Source: DSWT01 sp049975385
Lineage (GTDB): Bacteria; Chloroflexota; Anaerolineae; B4-G1; SLSP01
Direction: 5' to 3'
DNA length: 40,746 nucleotides
NCBI GenBank assembly: GCA_049975385.1
Contig: JBNGDO010000029.1
Coordinates: forward strand, 1-40,746
The notes beneath the pieces are model-generated. The model worked only from the letters and a program-made list of their open reading frames with translations. It was not told where the DNA came from and did no database searches. Numbering within the stretch: the first letter of the stretch is position 1; every line of letters starts with the position of its first letter. Below, in pieces: positions 7,578 to 17,100 of this stretch. The position numbers and the translations under genes were made by a program.

Positions 7578-7940
7578 ATGACGTTCATAAAAATTATGAC
7601 CGTAGAAAATCCAATCACACAAACCATCTCCGAAGACGAAATCGCCCTGATGCACCACTACATTTGCGAGGGCATCGGCGATGCCAAGCGGCTGCGACTG
7701 CTCTACCTCGTCGCCGAACGCCCGCGCAATGTCACCGAGCTGACCGAACTGCTGGACGTGACGCAGCCCACCGTCTCCCACCACCTGCGCATCCTGCGCG
7801 AGCGCGGTCTGGTGAACGCCGAGCGCGATGGTACCTCCATCTACTACTCCCTGGGCGATCCTCGCATCCTCGAAGCGATGAATATTCTACGTAGCTTTGT
7901 GGCCGACAAGATACAAGAGGCAGGAAGCAAGATTTCGTAA
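7578..7940 (+). CDS. ArsR-family winged-helix regulator
   Basis: The 120-residue protein has a typical ArsR winged helix: GIGDAKRLRLLYLVAERPR, NVTELTELLDVTQPTVSHHL (recognition helix), RILRERGLVNAERDGTSIYY (wing). No ELCVCDL-type cysteine metal site is present, and there are few Cys/His ligands overall, so a metal sensor is doubtful and redox or metabolite sensing is possible. Start choice is uncertain: ATG 7578 or ATG 7596, neither with a good ribosome site. It is 41 bp upstream of the large FAD oxidase gene on the same strand, behind an AT-rich dyad, and probably represses that operon. Confidence 0.88.
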   Translation: MTFIKIMTVENPITQTISEDEIALMHHYICEGIGDAKRLRLLYLVAERPRNVTELTELLDVTQPTVSHHLRILRERGLVNAERDGTSIYYSLGDPRILEAMNILRSFVADKIQEAGSKIS

Positions 7941-7970
7941 TTCGGGCATGGTTCATGATTCGTAATTCGT
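7935..7970. repeat. Short TTACGAA-type repeat
   Basis: CGTAATTCG occurs at each end, with a catgattcg in between. The same words make up the array at 21933-21975, there in the opposite orientation. It fills the gap between arsR and the FAD oxidase, just upstream of the latter's GTAGGAG ribosome site. Confidence 0.55.
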
Positions 7971-7981
7971 AGGAGAATACT

Positions 7982-10900
7982 ATGGGAAAACTATCGGCAG
8001 ATCATACGAATTGGCTCACCACCACCTTCAGCGACCGGATGACGACCCGGCGCGTCGAGCGCAAGCTCTACAGCCACGACGTTGGCGAGATGCCGCTGTT
8101 GATCAAACCGCTCATCGGGACGCCGATGGCCGACGCGGTAGTGCAGCCCGAATCCGAAGCGGAGGTCATCGCGCTGGTGAAGTGGGCGGCGGCGAACCGC
8201 GTCCCGCTCGTGCCGCGCGGCAAAGCGACGTCGGGGTACGGCGGCGTGCTGCCGGTGAAGGGCGGCGTGGTCGTCGACTTCTTCCGCATGGCGCAGGTGC
8301 TCCACGTGGACGTCGAAGCCCAAACCGCCACACTGCAACCCGGCATCGTCTGGGAGAACGCCGACCGCGAGCTGAAGAAGCACGGGATGACGTTGCGCAC
8401 CTACCCCAGCAGCTACCCCTCGGCGACGGCGGGCGGCTGGCTGGCGCAGGGTGGCGCGGGCTACGGCTCCTTCGAGGCCGGCTGGTTCCGCGACAACGTC
8501 GTCAGCGCGCGCGTGGTGCTCGGAACCGGCGAGGTGGGTGTGTTCGACGGCGATGGCCTGGATATGATCTACGAAGCCGAGGGCATCACCGGCATCATCA
8601 CCGAGATGACGGTCAAGATCATGCCTGAAGTCCCGCTGGACATTCTCTCCATCGGCTGCCCCGACGCGCGCGAGCTGCAACACTTGCTGGAAGGCTTCCT
8701 GGAGTGCAACCTGCCGATCTGGTCGATGCACTTCATCAACCCGCGTATGGCTGCGATGAAGAATCAGGCTCCGCCGATGATGCACCAGGGACACCCTGTC
8801 GAAAAGCACGTGGAACTACCTGAAACGTACATCACCACGATTGCCGTCCGCCAGAAGGATAGCGAGTTCGTGCGGTCGCAACTGGCCGAGCGGATGAGCA
8901 CGGGCAAGTGCAAGGCCACCTTGCTCAACGACGAAATCGCGCAGCACGAGTGGGAGAACCGCTTCCGCATTATGACGGTGAAACGCCTGGGACCGAGTCT
9001 CGTGCCGGCCGAGGTCGTCGTGCCGCTTTCCGGCCTCGGTGCGATGCTATCCGACGTCGAGAGCAAAATCGCGCAGCCCGTGGTGAAGGAAGGGATGCTC
9101 ATCCGCCAGGGGCGCAACCCCAAGGGCGAGCCGGAAGTCGTCATCCTCGGCTTCATCCCCGCCGACCAGCGCAAGCTGAGCTACAACTTCGTCTTCCCGC
9201 TCTCGCTGACGATCGCCAGGATCGCGGAGAAGTACGGCGGGCGGCCCTACGCCACCGGTCTGTACTACGCCAAGATGGCGCCCAAGGTCCTGGGACAGGA
9301 ACACGTCAAAGTGCTCAAGGAATTCAAGACCAAGGCCGATCCCACCGGGATTCTGAATCCGGGCAAGGTCATCGGCAATGCGCTGATCAGCAACGCGCTT
9401 ATCGCCGCCAACGCCTTCGAGCCGCTGCTGCGCCCCTTCGGCAACGCTATGAGCGCCAATGTGGGCGAGAAGTTCCCCGATAAGCCCGTGCGCGGCATCC
9501 CCGCAGACGTAGCGTGGTATGCCTACGCCTGCTCGCAATGCGGCTACTGCGTCCAGGAATGCGATCAATATTACGGGCGCGGGTGGGAGAGCCAGAGTCC
9601 GCGCGGCAAATGGTACTGGCTGCGCGAGTATATGGAAGGCCGCGAGCAATGGGATCAGTTTATGGTCGATACCTTCCTGGTCTGCACCACCTGCGAGCTG
9701 TGCAACCTGCGCTGTTCGGCTTCGCTACCCATCGAATCTTCGTGGATGAAATTGCGCGGCAAGCTGATCCACGAAGACGGCAAGATGACCTTCCCACCCT
9801 TCGAGATGATGGCGGCGGCACTCACCGACCAGGGCAACATCTGGGCCGGATACCGCAAGAATCGCGACGCCTGGTTCCCGGAAGACCTGCGGGAAAAGCA
9901 CAGCGGAAAGAAGGCCAAAGCGGCCTATTTCGCCGGATGCACGGTGAGCTACGTCGAACACGACATCGGGCAGGCGACGGTGCGGCTGCTGGACGAGGCA
10001 GGCGTGGATTTCACCTACGTCGGCAAGAAGGAGAACTGCTGCGGCACGCCGATGCTCGTCGCCGGAAAGTGGGAGGTCTTCGCAGAGACCGTCAAGAAGA
10101 ACATCGCCGCGGTTAAAAGCGTTGGGGCCGATACCGTCATCACCTCCTGCCCGGCGTGCAATATGATGTGGCGGCACGTGTACCCGGAGTGGGCGGAGAA
10201 ATTGGGGATTGAGTACGGGATCACCGCGCTGCACTACAGCGAAGTCGTGGCGGAGAAGATTCGCGATGGCTCGTTCACCTTCCCGGAGCAGGGCATCGAA
10301 CCGGTCAACGTGACGTGGCACGACTCCTGCCACATGGGGCGCGTCTCGCACATCTACGAGGAGCCGCGCGACGTGATCAAGGCCATCCCCGGCGCGAATT
10401 ACGTGGAAATGGAATACAACCGCGACGGCGCGCACTGCTGCGGCAGCGTGCTGACGCTTATCAAGGATCCGCCTATCGCTGCGGAAGTGGGCAAAACACG
10501 CCTGGATGAAGCCATCGAAGCCGGCGCGCAGAAAGTACTGGCGGCCTGCCCGTGCTGCGAGTTCCAGTTCCGCGTCACCCGTGACAAGAAAAACCTGGAC
10601 ATCGAAGTGGTCGATCTGGCGCGCTTCTGCGCCGAAGCCCTCGGCTACACCGACTTCCCCGATCCGCACCCGGAGGTCAAGGCGCAGTGGGCGGTCTTCG
10701 AGGCGATGATCGCGCTGATGACGCCACAGGGCTTCGCCGATCTGATGGGGACGATGTGGCCCGAGCTGATCGACGCGATGCCGTTCGGGATGGGCACAAT
10801 GATGCGCGCGATGGGCAAAATCCCCGGCGCGCTGGGGCTGATGAAGCCGATGTTCCCGGTGCTCTTCCCCAAGCTGCTGCCGATGATGATGCCGAAGGTG

Positions 10901-11071
10901 ATGGACACGATGCTCGCCCGCGTCGCGGCGCAAATCCCGATGCCCGACTACATGGCCGAGCAAATGCCCGATCTGATGCCAAAGGTGATGGACAACCTGA
11001 TGCCGCACATGATCGGCGATGTGGTGCCACTCGTCACCGAGCCGATGATCGCGTACCTCAAGCAAAGCTAG
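7982..11071 (+). CDS. FAD-linked oxidase / ferredoxin / CCG-domain fusion (GlcD-HdrD-like dehydrogenase)
   Basis: The 1029-residue protein joins three modules. A PCMH-type FAD domain (about 35-220; VPRGKATSGYGG, YPSATAGGWLAQGGAGYG) and FAD-oxidase C-terminal domain end near 465 (DPTGILNPGKVIG). Two 4Fe-4S motifs follow, CSQCGYCVQEC (about 515) and CTTCELCNLRC (about 568). Two CCG domains come next (FAGCTV, ENCCG, SCPAC about 650-725; HDSCHMGR, HCCG, ACPCC about 780-858), as in HdrB/HdrD and GlcF. Such proteins oxidise a 2-hydroxyacid such as D-lactate or glycolate and pass electrons through Fe-S centres to a quinone or thiol carrier; the substrate here is not decidable. The last 130 residues are exceptionally rich in Met and Pro (MMMPKVMD, MPDLMPKVMDNLMPHM) and match no domain I know; they may be amphipathic and membrane-associated. 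GTAGGAG precedes the ATG. Probably controlled by the adjacent ArsR protein. Confidence 0.88.
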   Translation: MGKLSADHTNWLTTTFSDRMTTRRVERKLYSHDVGEMPLLIKPLIGTPMADAVVQPESEAEVIALVKWAAANRVPLVPRGKATSGYGGVLPVKGGVVVDFFRMAQVLHVDVEAQTATLQPGIVWENADRELKKHGMTLRTYPSSYPSATAGGWLAQGGAGYGSFEAGWFRDNVVSARVVLGTGEVGVFDGDGLDMIYEAEGITGIITEMTVKIMPEVPLDILSIGCPDARELQHLLEGFLECNLPIWSMHFINPRMAAMKNQAPPMMHQGHPVEKHVELPETYITTIAVRQKDSEFVRSQLAERMSTGKCKATLLNDEIAQHEWENRFRIMTVKRLGPSLVPAEVVVPLSGLGAMLSDVESKIAQPVVKEGMLIRQGRNPKGEPEVVILGFIPADQRKLSYNFVFPLSLTIARIAEKYGGRPYATGLYYAKMAPKVLGQEHVKVLKEFKTKADPTGILNPGKVIGNALISNALIAANAFEPLLRPFGNAMSANVGEKFPDKPVRGIPADVAWYAYACSQCGYCVQECDQYYGRGWESQSPRGKWYWLREYMEGREQWDQFMVDTFLVCTTCELCNLRCSASLPIESSWMKLRGKLIHEDGKMTFPPFEMMAAALTDQGNIWAGYRKNRDAWFPEDLREKHSGKKAKAAYFAGCTVSYVEHDIGQATVRLLDEAGVDFTYVGKKENCCGTPMLVAGKWEVFAETVKKNIAAVKSVGADTVITSCPACNMMWRHVYPEWAEKLGIEYGITALHYSEVVAEKIRDGSFTFPEQGIEPVNVTWHDSCHMGRVSHIYEEPRDVIKAIPGANYVEMEYNRDGAHCCGSVLTLIKDPPIAAEVGKTRLDEAIEAGAQKVLAACPCCEFQFRVTRDKKNLDIEVVDLARFCAEALGYTDFPDPHPEVKAQWAVFEAMIALMTPQGFADLMGTMWPELIDAMPFGMGTMMRAMGKIPGALGLMKPMFPVLFPKLLPMMMPKVMDTMLARVAAQIPMPDYMAEQMPDLMPKVMDNLMPHMIGDVVPLVTEPMIAYLKQS

Positions 11072-11072
11072 A

Positions 11073-11111
11073 AATATTTCAGGGGAAGGCTGAGCCTTCC
11101 CCTGAAATATT
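11073..11111. terminator. Hairpin terminator between convergent genes
   Basis: An 18-bp perfect stem (11073-11090 with 11094-11111) closes a 3-nt TGA loop and is followed by cgttttc on the plus strand. It starts two bases after the FAD oxidase stop and ends nine bases before the stop of the convergent STAND gene, so it probably serves both directions. Confidence 0.85.
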
Positions 11112-11119
11112 CGTTTTCA

Positions 11120-12880
11120 CTAGCGCGCCATCTTGCGATCCAGGGCCTCAAGCCACACGCGAAGTTGTGCGGCGCGCGGATCGCCGATCATCCTGAAAAG
11201 GGCCAGGGCATGCCGCCAGCTTTCTTGCGCGCGCCTGGCATCACCCAATGCGCCACACGCCCCGCCGATGTGCATCATAGCCTCGGCTTCTGACTTGCGG
11301 TCGTGCAATTGATACACGATCCTGAGATAGCGTTCATAGCATTTGAGCGCCTGTGTGTGCTCTTCCTGTGCCGTATAGATCTGTCCCATGAAATACAATG
11401 TCGTCGCTTCAGCCCGGCGATCCAGACGCTGCGCAGATTCCAGCACGCGCTCCAAAATGACCCTCTGCTCCGTCATCGGCAATACTCGGCTCAACATAGG
11501 GAAAATGCGTAACACTACGTCACATAGCCAGCGATCGACGTTCCCCGGATGAGGCCAACTGGGATCGGCGCCGCTCATCCGTAACCAGGCCGCCCACAGA
11601 TGTGGCCAAATCGCACTGAAACGCCATACCCCTTCCTCACGGTAGGGTCCGCGCGCATTGTAAAGATCACCGGCACGGGCGGCTTCGGCCAGCACGTAGT
11701 GTGCGTAGCGCGCCATCACGAGACGGGTACGATCTGGCTGTCCGAGCATAAGTTCTTGAGCGTAGAAGGACACCATTTCGTGCAGCGTATAAAGCTCGGT
11801 CTCGGGCGTGTACATCACCAGGTTGCTGCGGACGAAGGCCACGAGCAGTGCGTCGGCAGTCTTCATATCGACGCCCCAAACCACCATAGCCGCCAGCCGG
11901 GTGAAGGGCGCGGGGAATACCGCCAGCGCCTCAAAGTAAGAGCGTTGTTCTTCGGGCATGGCTTCGTAGGCCAGTTCGAGCGCGATGGTGACGGCCAGGT
12001 TGGCATCGGAGGTACGCAGCGCAGTTAACCGTTTCTTGATCGCGTTGTACTGCGACAGCAAAGCGCGCGGCTGACCGCGTCCCCTCGGCGTTCGCCCATA
12101 GAAATCCCGCAACAGTGCCCCCACCAGGCGCAGCGCTAATGGACTACCGCCAAAACGTTGTAAGATTTTGTTGAGCACCCGCTGCCGCATCCTGGCACAC
12201 TCAGGCGCAATCTGCAACAGCAATGCATGCGCATCTTCCGTTCGCAGTTTGTGTAAACTGAGCGAATACAACTTTGACGAAACGGGAAATTCATTTCGTG
12301 TGGTCACAATCACTGCCGAAGGCTGGCGGGGCAGCAAGCGCCGCAATTGTGTAGCACTGGCAATGTTGTCTAAAAGCAGCAGAACTTTAAGATTACCGAA
12401 CGTCTCGCGGTATAGACGATCCAGCTCGCCCTGTTCTTCCGGCAACAGCGCATCGGGATGAAACGGTCTGAGGAGACGACGTTGTGCTTCAGCGGGGAGC
12501 AACGGTGTGACGAAATCCGGCATCCCTCCGCGCAGATCGATCTCAAGGCAGCCATCGGGGAAATCCTTGGACAGCATCGAAGCCAACTGGCGAGCCAATG
12601 CCGTCGCGCCCTCTCCCAGATCGCCAGCGGCGCTGGTGATCAACACGCCACGATCAAAGTTCGCTTGCAGGTCCGCCAACTCTGCACGCCGTCCAACAAA
12701 ACCAACCGGCGGCGGCGTCATGTTAAATCGCAGCGTCGGTGGATGGACAAACAGTTTTAGTTCGGTTCCTGGCGAAGATTTTTGCGCCACCCCACACCCC
12801 ATCGTTCTAACTTTAGGCTTCATATTGTAGAGGCGCTTGCCGATAAAAGCAAATGGCATCCCACCCATCCGGAAACACAC
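11120..12880 (-). CDS. STAND/NB-ARC-like ATPase with TPR tail and altered Walker A
   Basis: An NB-ARC-like core follows VGFVGRRAELADLQANF (about 59-75). It has a P-loop position GDLGEGATA, Walker B VLLLLDN, VIVTTRN (sensor 1) and FGGSPLALRLVGALL (GxP motif). Toward the C terminus are at least two TPRs (TLYFMGQIYTAQEEHTQALK; MMHIGGACGALGDARRAQES). Bacterial STAND proteins act as cytoplasmic sensors or scaffolds; no N-terminal effector or HTH domain is seen here. The Walker A lysine is replaced by Ala (Ala92 in this frame), so normal ATP hydrolysis is doubtful. No start has a good ribosome site: GTG 12880, ATG 12823 and ATG 12721 are all possible, the last just before the conserved part. Convergent with the FAD oxidase. 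Confidence 0.75.
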   Translation of the reverse strand: MCFRMGGMPFAFIGKRLYNMKPKVRTMGCGVAQKSSPGTELKLFVHPPTLRFNMTPPPVGFVGRRAELADLQANFDRGVLITSAAGDLGEGATALARQLASMLSKDFPDGCLEIDLRGGMPDFVTPLLPAEAQRRLLRPFHPDALLPEEQGELDRLYRETFGNLKVLLLLDNIASATQLRRLLPRQPSAVIVTTRNEFPVSSKLYSLSLHKLRTEDAHALLLQIAPECARMRQRVLNKILQRFGGSPLALRLVGALLRDFYGRTPRGRGQPRALLSQYNAIKKRLTALRTSDANLAVTIALELAYEAMPEEQRSYFEALAVFPAPFTRLAAMVVWGVDMKTADALLVAFVRSNLVMYTPETELYTLHEMVSFYAQELMLGQPDRTRLVMARYAHYVLAEAARAGDLYNARGPYREEGVWRFSAIWPHLWAAWLRMSGADPSWPHPGNVDRWLCDVVLRIFPMLSRVLPMTEQRVILERVLESAQRLDRRAEATTLYFMGQIYTAQEEHTQALKCYERYLRIVYQLHDRKSEAEAMMHIGGACGALGDARRAQESWRHALALFRMIGDPRAAQLRVWLEALDRKMAR

Positions 12881-12886
12881 CTGGGT

Positions 12887-12937
12887 AGTTTTGGCGCGCC
12901 AGACGTGACTTGGGCCTCATCCGGCTGCGCCAAAACT
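12887..12937. repeat. 11-bp inverted repeat in the divergent intergenic region
   Basis: AGTTTTGGCGC (12887-12897) is repeated in inverse at 12927-12937 with a 29-bp spacer. It lies just upstream of the STAND gene in the 272-bp region shared with the divergent cytidylate-kinase-like gene. It may be a looping operator or a remnant of a mobile end. Confidence 0.5.
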
Positions 12938-13018
12938 GCGGGTCTCATTGGTAGTTGCGGGCTAAGATACGGCGAAACTTACCCCAGGACTGGAACACGC
13001 CCACATACTCAGTTGGCA

Positions 13019-13047
13019 TTGGTAAACTGGCTAACTTCTGCTATAGT
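13019..13047 (+). promoter_or_regulatory. Possible promoter for the cytidylate-kinase-like gene
   Basis: TTGGTA (13019-13024), 17 bp, TATAGT (13042-13047). The leader to the ATG at 13153 would be about 100 nt and end in an AAGGAGG ribosome site. Confidence 0.4.
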
Positions 13048-13152
13048 TAAAGTTAGTTCAGGCGCTTCCACATCCATCTCAACATCTCGACCACTCGCCA
13101 CCAAGACGACGCGACTCATGACTATCAAACTATTTTCATAAGGAGGTACGCA

Positions 13153-13818
13153 ATGGCAATCATCACCATTTCCAGGCAATATGGCAGCGGCGGCGACGAG
13201 ATCGCCGAGCGCGTCTGCGACATTCTTGGTTACACTTACTTCGACAAAGACCTCATCGCCAAAGTCGCGTCGGAAGTCGGCGCGTTCAAGGAAGAGCAAA
13301 TCGTCGATATATCAGAAGACACGTATATGATGCGCAACTTCATGGAACGGCTGTTTGGCGGACGCCGCATAAAGGTTCAGACCGGACCTTTGGTTGCCGG
13401 CAGCACGAAGTCGGCACAAGTTCAATCTCTGAACGAGGAACGAGGTGTAGCCTTCATGCACAGCATCATTATGGGAGCCTATCAACGCGGCAATGTCGTC
13501 ATTGTGGGTCGCGGCGGACAGGCCATCTTGCGCGAACAGCCGGGGGTACTCCACGTCCGTATCACCGCGCCGCTTGGCGCGCGAGTGTTGCGCGTCAAAG
13601 AGCGGGAGAACATCACCATCGGGGAAGCCACCGATCTCACCAAGAGCAAGGACCTGACGGCTGAGACGTATCTGCGCAAGTTCTTCGACATCGATTGGAA
13701 CGATCCGCTTCTGTACCATCTGACGTGCAATACCGGCAGACTGGACATCGACGGCGTAGTCGCGATCATCGTTAGCGCGCTGGGCCGCCTCAAAACGATC
13801 AAATTTGGGTTAGTATAG
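13153..13818 (+). CDS. Cytidylate-kinase-like protein
   Basis: This 221-residue protein belongs to the cytidylate-kinase-like family: ITISRQYGSGGDEIAERVCD (P-loop region), YFDKDLIAKVASE, VIVGRGGQAILRE and VLHVRITAPLGARVLRVKERE. True CMP kinases read GPSGSGKGT at the P-loop. Here the loop is QYGSGGDEIA with no lysine, as in the family's non-canonical members, so nucleotide kinase activity is plausible but not certain. AAGGAGG lies 7 nt before the ATG. It stands alone between the STAND gene and nifJ, with a 317-bp gap downstream, so it is probably monocistronic. Confidence 0.8.
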   Translation: MAIITISRQYGSGGDEIAERVCDILGYTYFDKDLIAKVASEVGAFKEEQIVDISEDTYMMRNFMERLFGGRRIKVQTGPLVAGSTKSAQVQSLNEERGVAFMHSIIMGAYQRGNVVIVGRGGQAILREQPGVLHVRITAPLGARVLRVKERENITIGEATDLTKSKDLTAETYLRKFFDIDWNDPLLYHLTCNTGRLDIDGVVAIIVSALGRLKTIKFGLV

Positions 13819-13934
13819 GGTATCAAAAGTCACCTCGAAAACGCTACTGACCCGAATGTGTCTTGCCAAACTTTCTATGCCAATAAAGCACCAAAATTGC
13901 TTTAGTTTTTCATGTTCAGGTCAGTAAATACCCT

Positions 13935-13962
13935 TTGACGAAAGTAGGGGGTATGTTATAAT
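13935..13962 (+). promoter_or_regulatory. nifJ promoter
   Basis: TTGACG (13935-13940), 16 bp, TATAAT (13957-13962), the best promoter in the 317-bp gap. It implies a leader of about 165 nt before nifJ. I see no riboswitch-like fold in that leader; the rest of the gap holds nothing recognisable. Confidence 0.65.
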
Positions 13963-14135
13963 CCCCTAAAGCGAAGCGATCGTTACTATAGCAGTAACAC
14001 AAAACGCAGCGTGCCAACCCTCTCTCCTCACGACCAGGAGTACCGACTGGCGGTTCACTGCGCGAAAATAGATTGTGCTCAGTTAGAATATTGGATACTG
14101 CTTGAATATTTTTCACCTGATAGGAGGTATATCAT

Positions 14136-17100
14136 ATGGCAGAACGTAAAATGGCGATGATGGATGGCAACACCGCGTGCGCAAGCACCGCTCACAAGAT
14201 TAACGAAGTTGTTGCGATCTATCCGATTACCCCATCCAGCCCGATGGGCGAAACAGCCGATCAACTTTCGGCTGACGGCAGCACCAACATCTGGGGGACT
14301 GTGCCTCTGGTGGTTGAAATGCAAGCCGAAGGTGGCGCAGCAGGTGCTGTTCACGGGGCGTTGCAGACTGGCTCCTTGACCACGACTTTCACCGCATCTC
14401 AGGGCTTATTGTTGATGATCCCCAATATGTTCAAGATTGCAGGCGAATTAACGGCTGCCGTCATCAACGTATCTGCACGCAGTTTGGCGGCGCAGGCCCT
14501 GTCGATCTTCGGCGATCACAGTGACGTGATGGCCGCGCGTTCCACCGGCTTTGCACTTTTGGCCAGCAACTCGGTGCAGGAAGCGCAGGATTTCACCGTC
14601 ATCGCACAGGCTGCCACATTGGAGGCCCGTGTGCCCTTTATTCACTTCTTCGACGGTTTCCGCACCAGCCACGAAGTCAACAAGATCGAAGTACTGAGTG
14701 ATGAAGTGCTGCGCGAAATGATCGATGACGATCTCGTGCATGCCCACCGTTCCCGCGCTATGAACCCTGAAAAGCCCATCGTGCGCGGCACGTCACAAGG
14801 CCCCGACGTCTACTTCCAGGGTCGTGAAGCCGTGAACCCCTTCTACCTGAAGACGCCCGAGATTGTGCAGAAGGTGATGGACAAGTTCAGCAAGCTGACC
14901 GGGCGTGAATACAACTTGTTCGACTACGTCGGCGCGCCCGACGCTGAGCGCGTCATTGTATTGATGGGCTCCGGCGCCGAAGTGGCCCACGAGACCGTCG
15001 AGTACCTGGTATCGCAGGGTGAGAAGGTGGGGCTGATCAAGGTGCGCCTCTACCGCCCGTTCGGCGTTGAGCAGTTCGCGGCGGCTCTGCCCGAAACTGC
15101 CAAGGTGGTCGCGGCTCTCGACCGCACAAAAGAGCCTGGCAGCGCCGGCGAGCCTCTGTACCAGGATGTCATTACGGCCAAAGCTGAACTCGACTTGAGC
15201 GTTAAAGTCATTGGCGGCCGCTACGGCCTATCCAGCAAGGAATTCACGCCGGCAATGGTCAAGGGCATCTTCGACGAAATGAAGAAGGATAAGCCCAAGA
15301 ACCACTTCACCATTGGCATCAACGATGACGTGACGCACACCAGCCTGGACTATGATCCAGCGTTTAACATCGAGCCAGAAGATGTGGTGCGCGCGTTGTT
15401 CTTCGGTCTGGGTTCCGACGGCACGGTCGGCGCGAACAAAAACTCCATCAAGATCATTGGTGAAGAAACTGATAATTATGCGCAGGGTTACTTCTCCTAC
15501 GACGCGAAGAAGTCCGGTGGCTACACCGTTTCGCACCTGCGCTTCGGCCCGCGCCCCATCCGCCAGACGTGTCTGGTCAATTCCGCTAACTTCATCGGCT
15601 GCCACCAATTCGTCTTCCTTGAAAAGTTGGACGTCTTGGGGCCGGCGGAGGAAGAGGCCACGTTCTTGCTGAATACGCCCTACGCGCCCGAAGAGACATG
15701 GGACAAGATGCCGCGTCACATTCAGCAGGAAATTATCGACAAAAAACTCAAGTTCTACGTCATCAACGCTTACGATGTAGCGAAAGAGGCCGGTATGCCG
15801 GGTCGCATCAATACTATTATGCAGACCTGCTTCTTCGCACTGGCCAACGTCTTGCCTAAAGACGAAGCGATTGAGAAGATCAAGTACTTCATCAAGAAGA
15901 CCTATGGCAAGAAGGGCGAAAACATCGTGAAGATGAATTACGCCGCCGTAGACAACGCACTGGCGAACATGGTCAAGATTGACGTGCCCGCAGAAGCCAC
16001 GAGTGACATCGAAGCGCCACCTATTATGGTTGAGGGTGGTCCCGAATACGTCTATGATGTCGCTGCCAAGATCGCATCCCTGCGGGGCAACGAAGTGCCC
16101 GTTTCCGCGATGCCCGCCGACGGCACCTTCCCCACCGGCACGACGCAGTACGAGAAACGCAGCGTCGCGCTGGAAATGCCCGTGTGGGACCCGGATGTCT
16201 GCATCCAGTGCGGCAAGTGCGCGATGGCGTGCCCGCACGCGGTCATTCGTATGAAGATTTACGATCCTGCGATCCTGGAAAACGCTCCGGAAGGCTTCCA
16301 GTCTACCGAGGCCAAAGGCCGCAAGTTTGCGGGCAAGATGTTCACGATTCAGGCTGCGCCTGAGGACTGCACAGGTTGTGGTCTGTGTGTCGAGACCTGT
16401 CCGGCCAAGAACAAAGAAGTTGAGGGACGCAAGGCCATCAATATGACCCCGCAACCGCCGATTCGCGAGCAACAGCGCGAATACTGGAATTTTTTCTTCA
16501 ACGAAATTCCCGATTACGACCGCACCGAACTGAACCTGAATTTGGTGAAGGAAGCGCAGCTCTTACGCCCGTTATTCGAGTTCTCCGGCGCGTGCGCGGG
16601 ATGTGGTGAAGCGCCCTACGTCCGCTTGCTCAGCCAGCTCTTCGGTGACCGCGCGATCATCTCCAATGCCACCGGCTGCTCATCGATCTACGGGGGCTAT
16701 ATGCCTACGACGCCCTATACCAAGAACGCGGATGGCCGTGGCCCCACCTGGAACAACAGTTTGTTCGAAGACAACGCCGAGTTTGGCTATGGCTTCCGGT
16801 TGACGATGGACAAGCAAGAGGAATACGCCCGCGAGTTGGTCGAAAAGTTCCGCAGCGACCTGGGCGATGAACTTGCGGATGGCCTGCTCAATTCCGAGCA
16901 AATTACCGAGAAAGACTACGCCGAACAACGCGTGCGGGTTGCCCAGTTGCGCGCCGCCCTGGTGAACAGGACTGAACCCGCCGCTAAGGATCTTATGAGC
17001 CTGGCTGACGTGCTCGTTCGCCGCTCAGTATGGATCGTCGGCGGTGATGGCTGGGCTTACGATATTGGCTACGGCGGTCTGGATCACGTCATAGCCCAGG

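Noticed and set aside
9725..11065. 446-codon open frame antisense to the FAD oxidase gene, very rich in His and Arg
   Set aside because: It mirrors a well-supported gene in high-GC DNA, has no ribosome site and no family motifs.
13963..14135. Riboswitch in the long nifJ leader
   Set aside because: No known aptamer pattern was recognised by eye; a covariance-model scan would be needed.
15228..16472. 414-codon open frame antisense to nifJ
   Set aside because: It is a codon-usage shadow of nifJ; no domain is recognisable and nifJ is certain.
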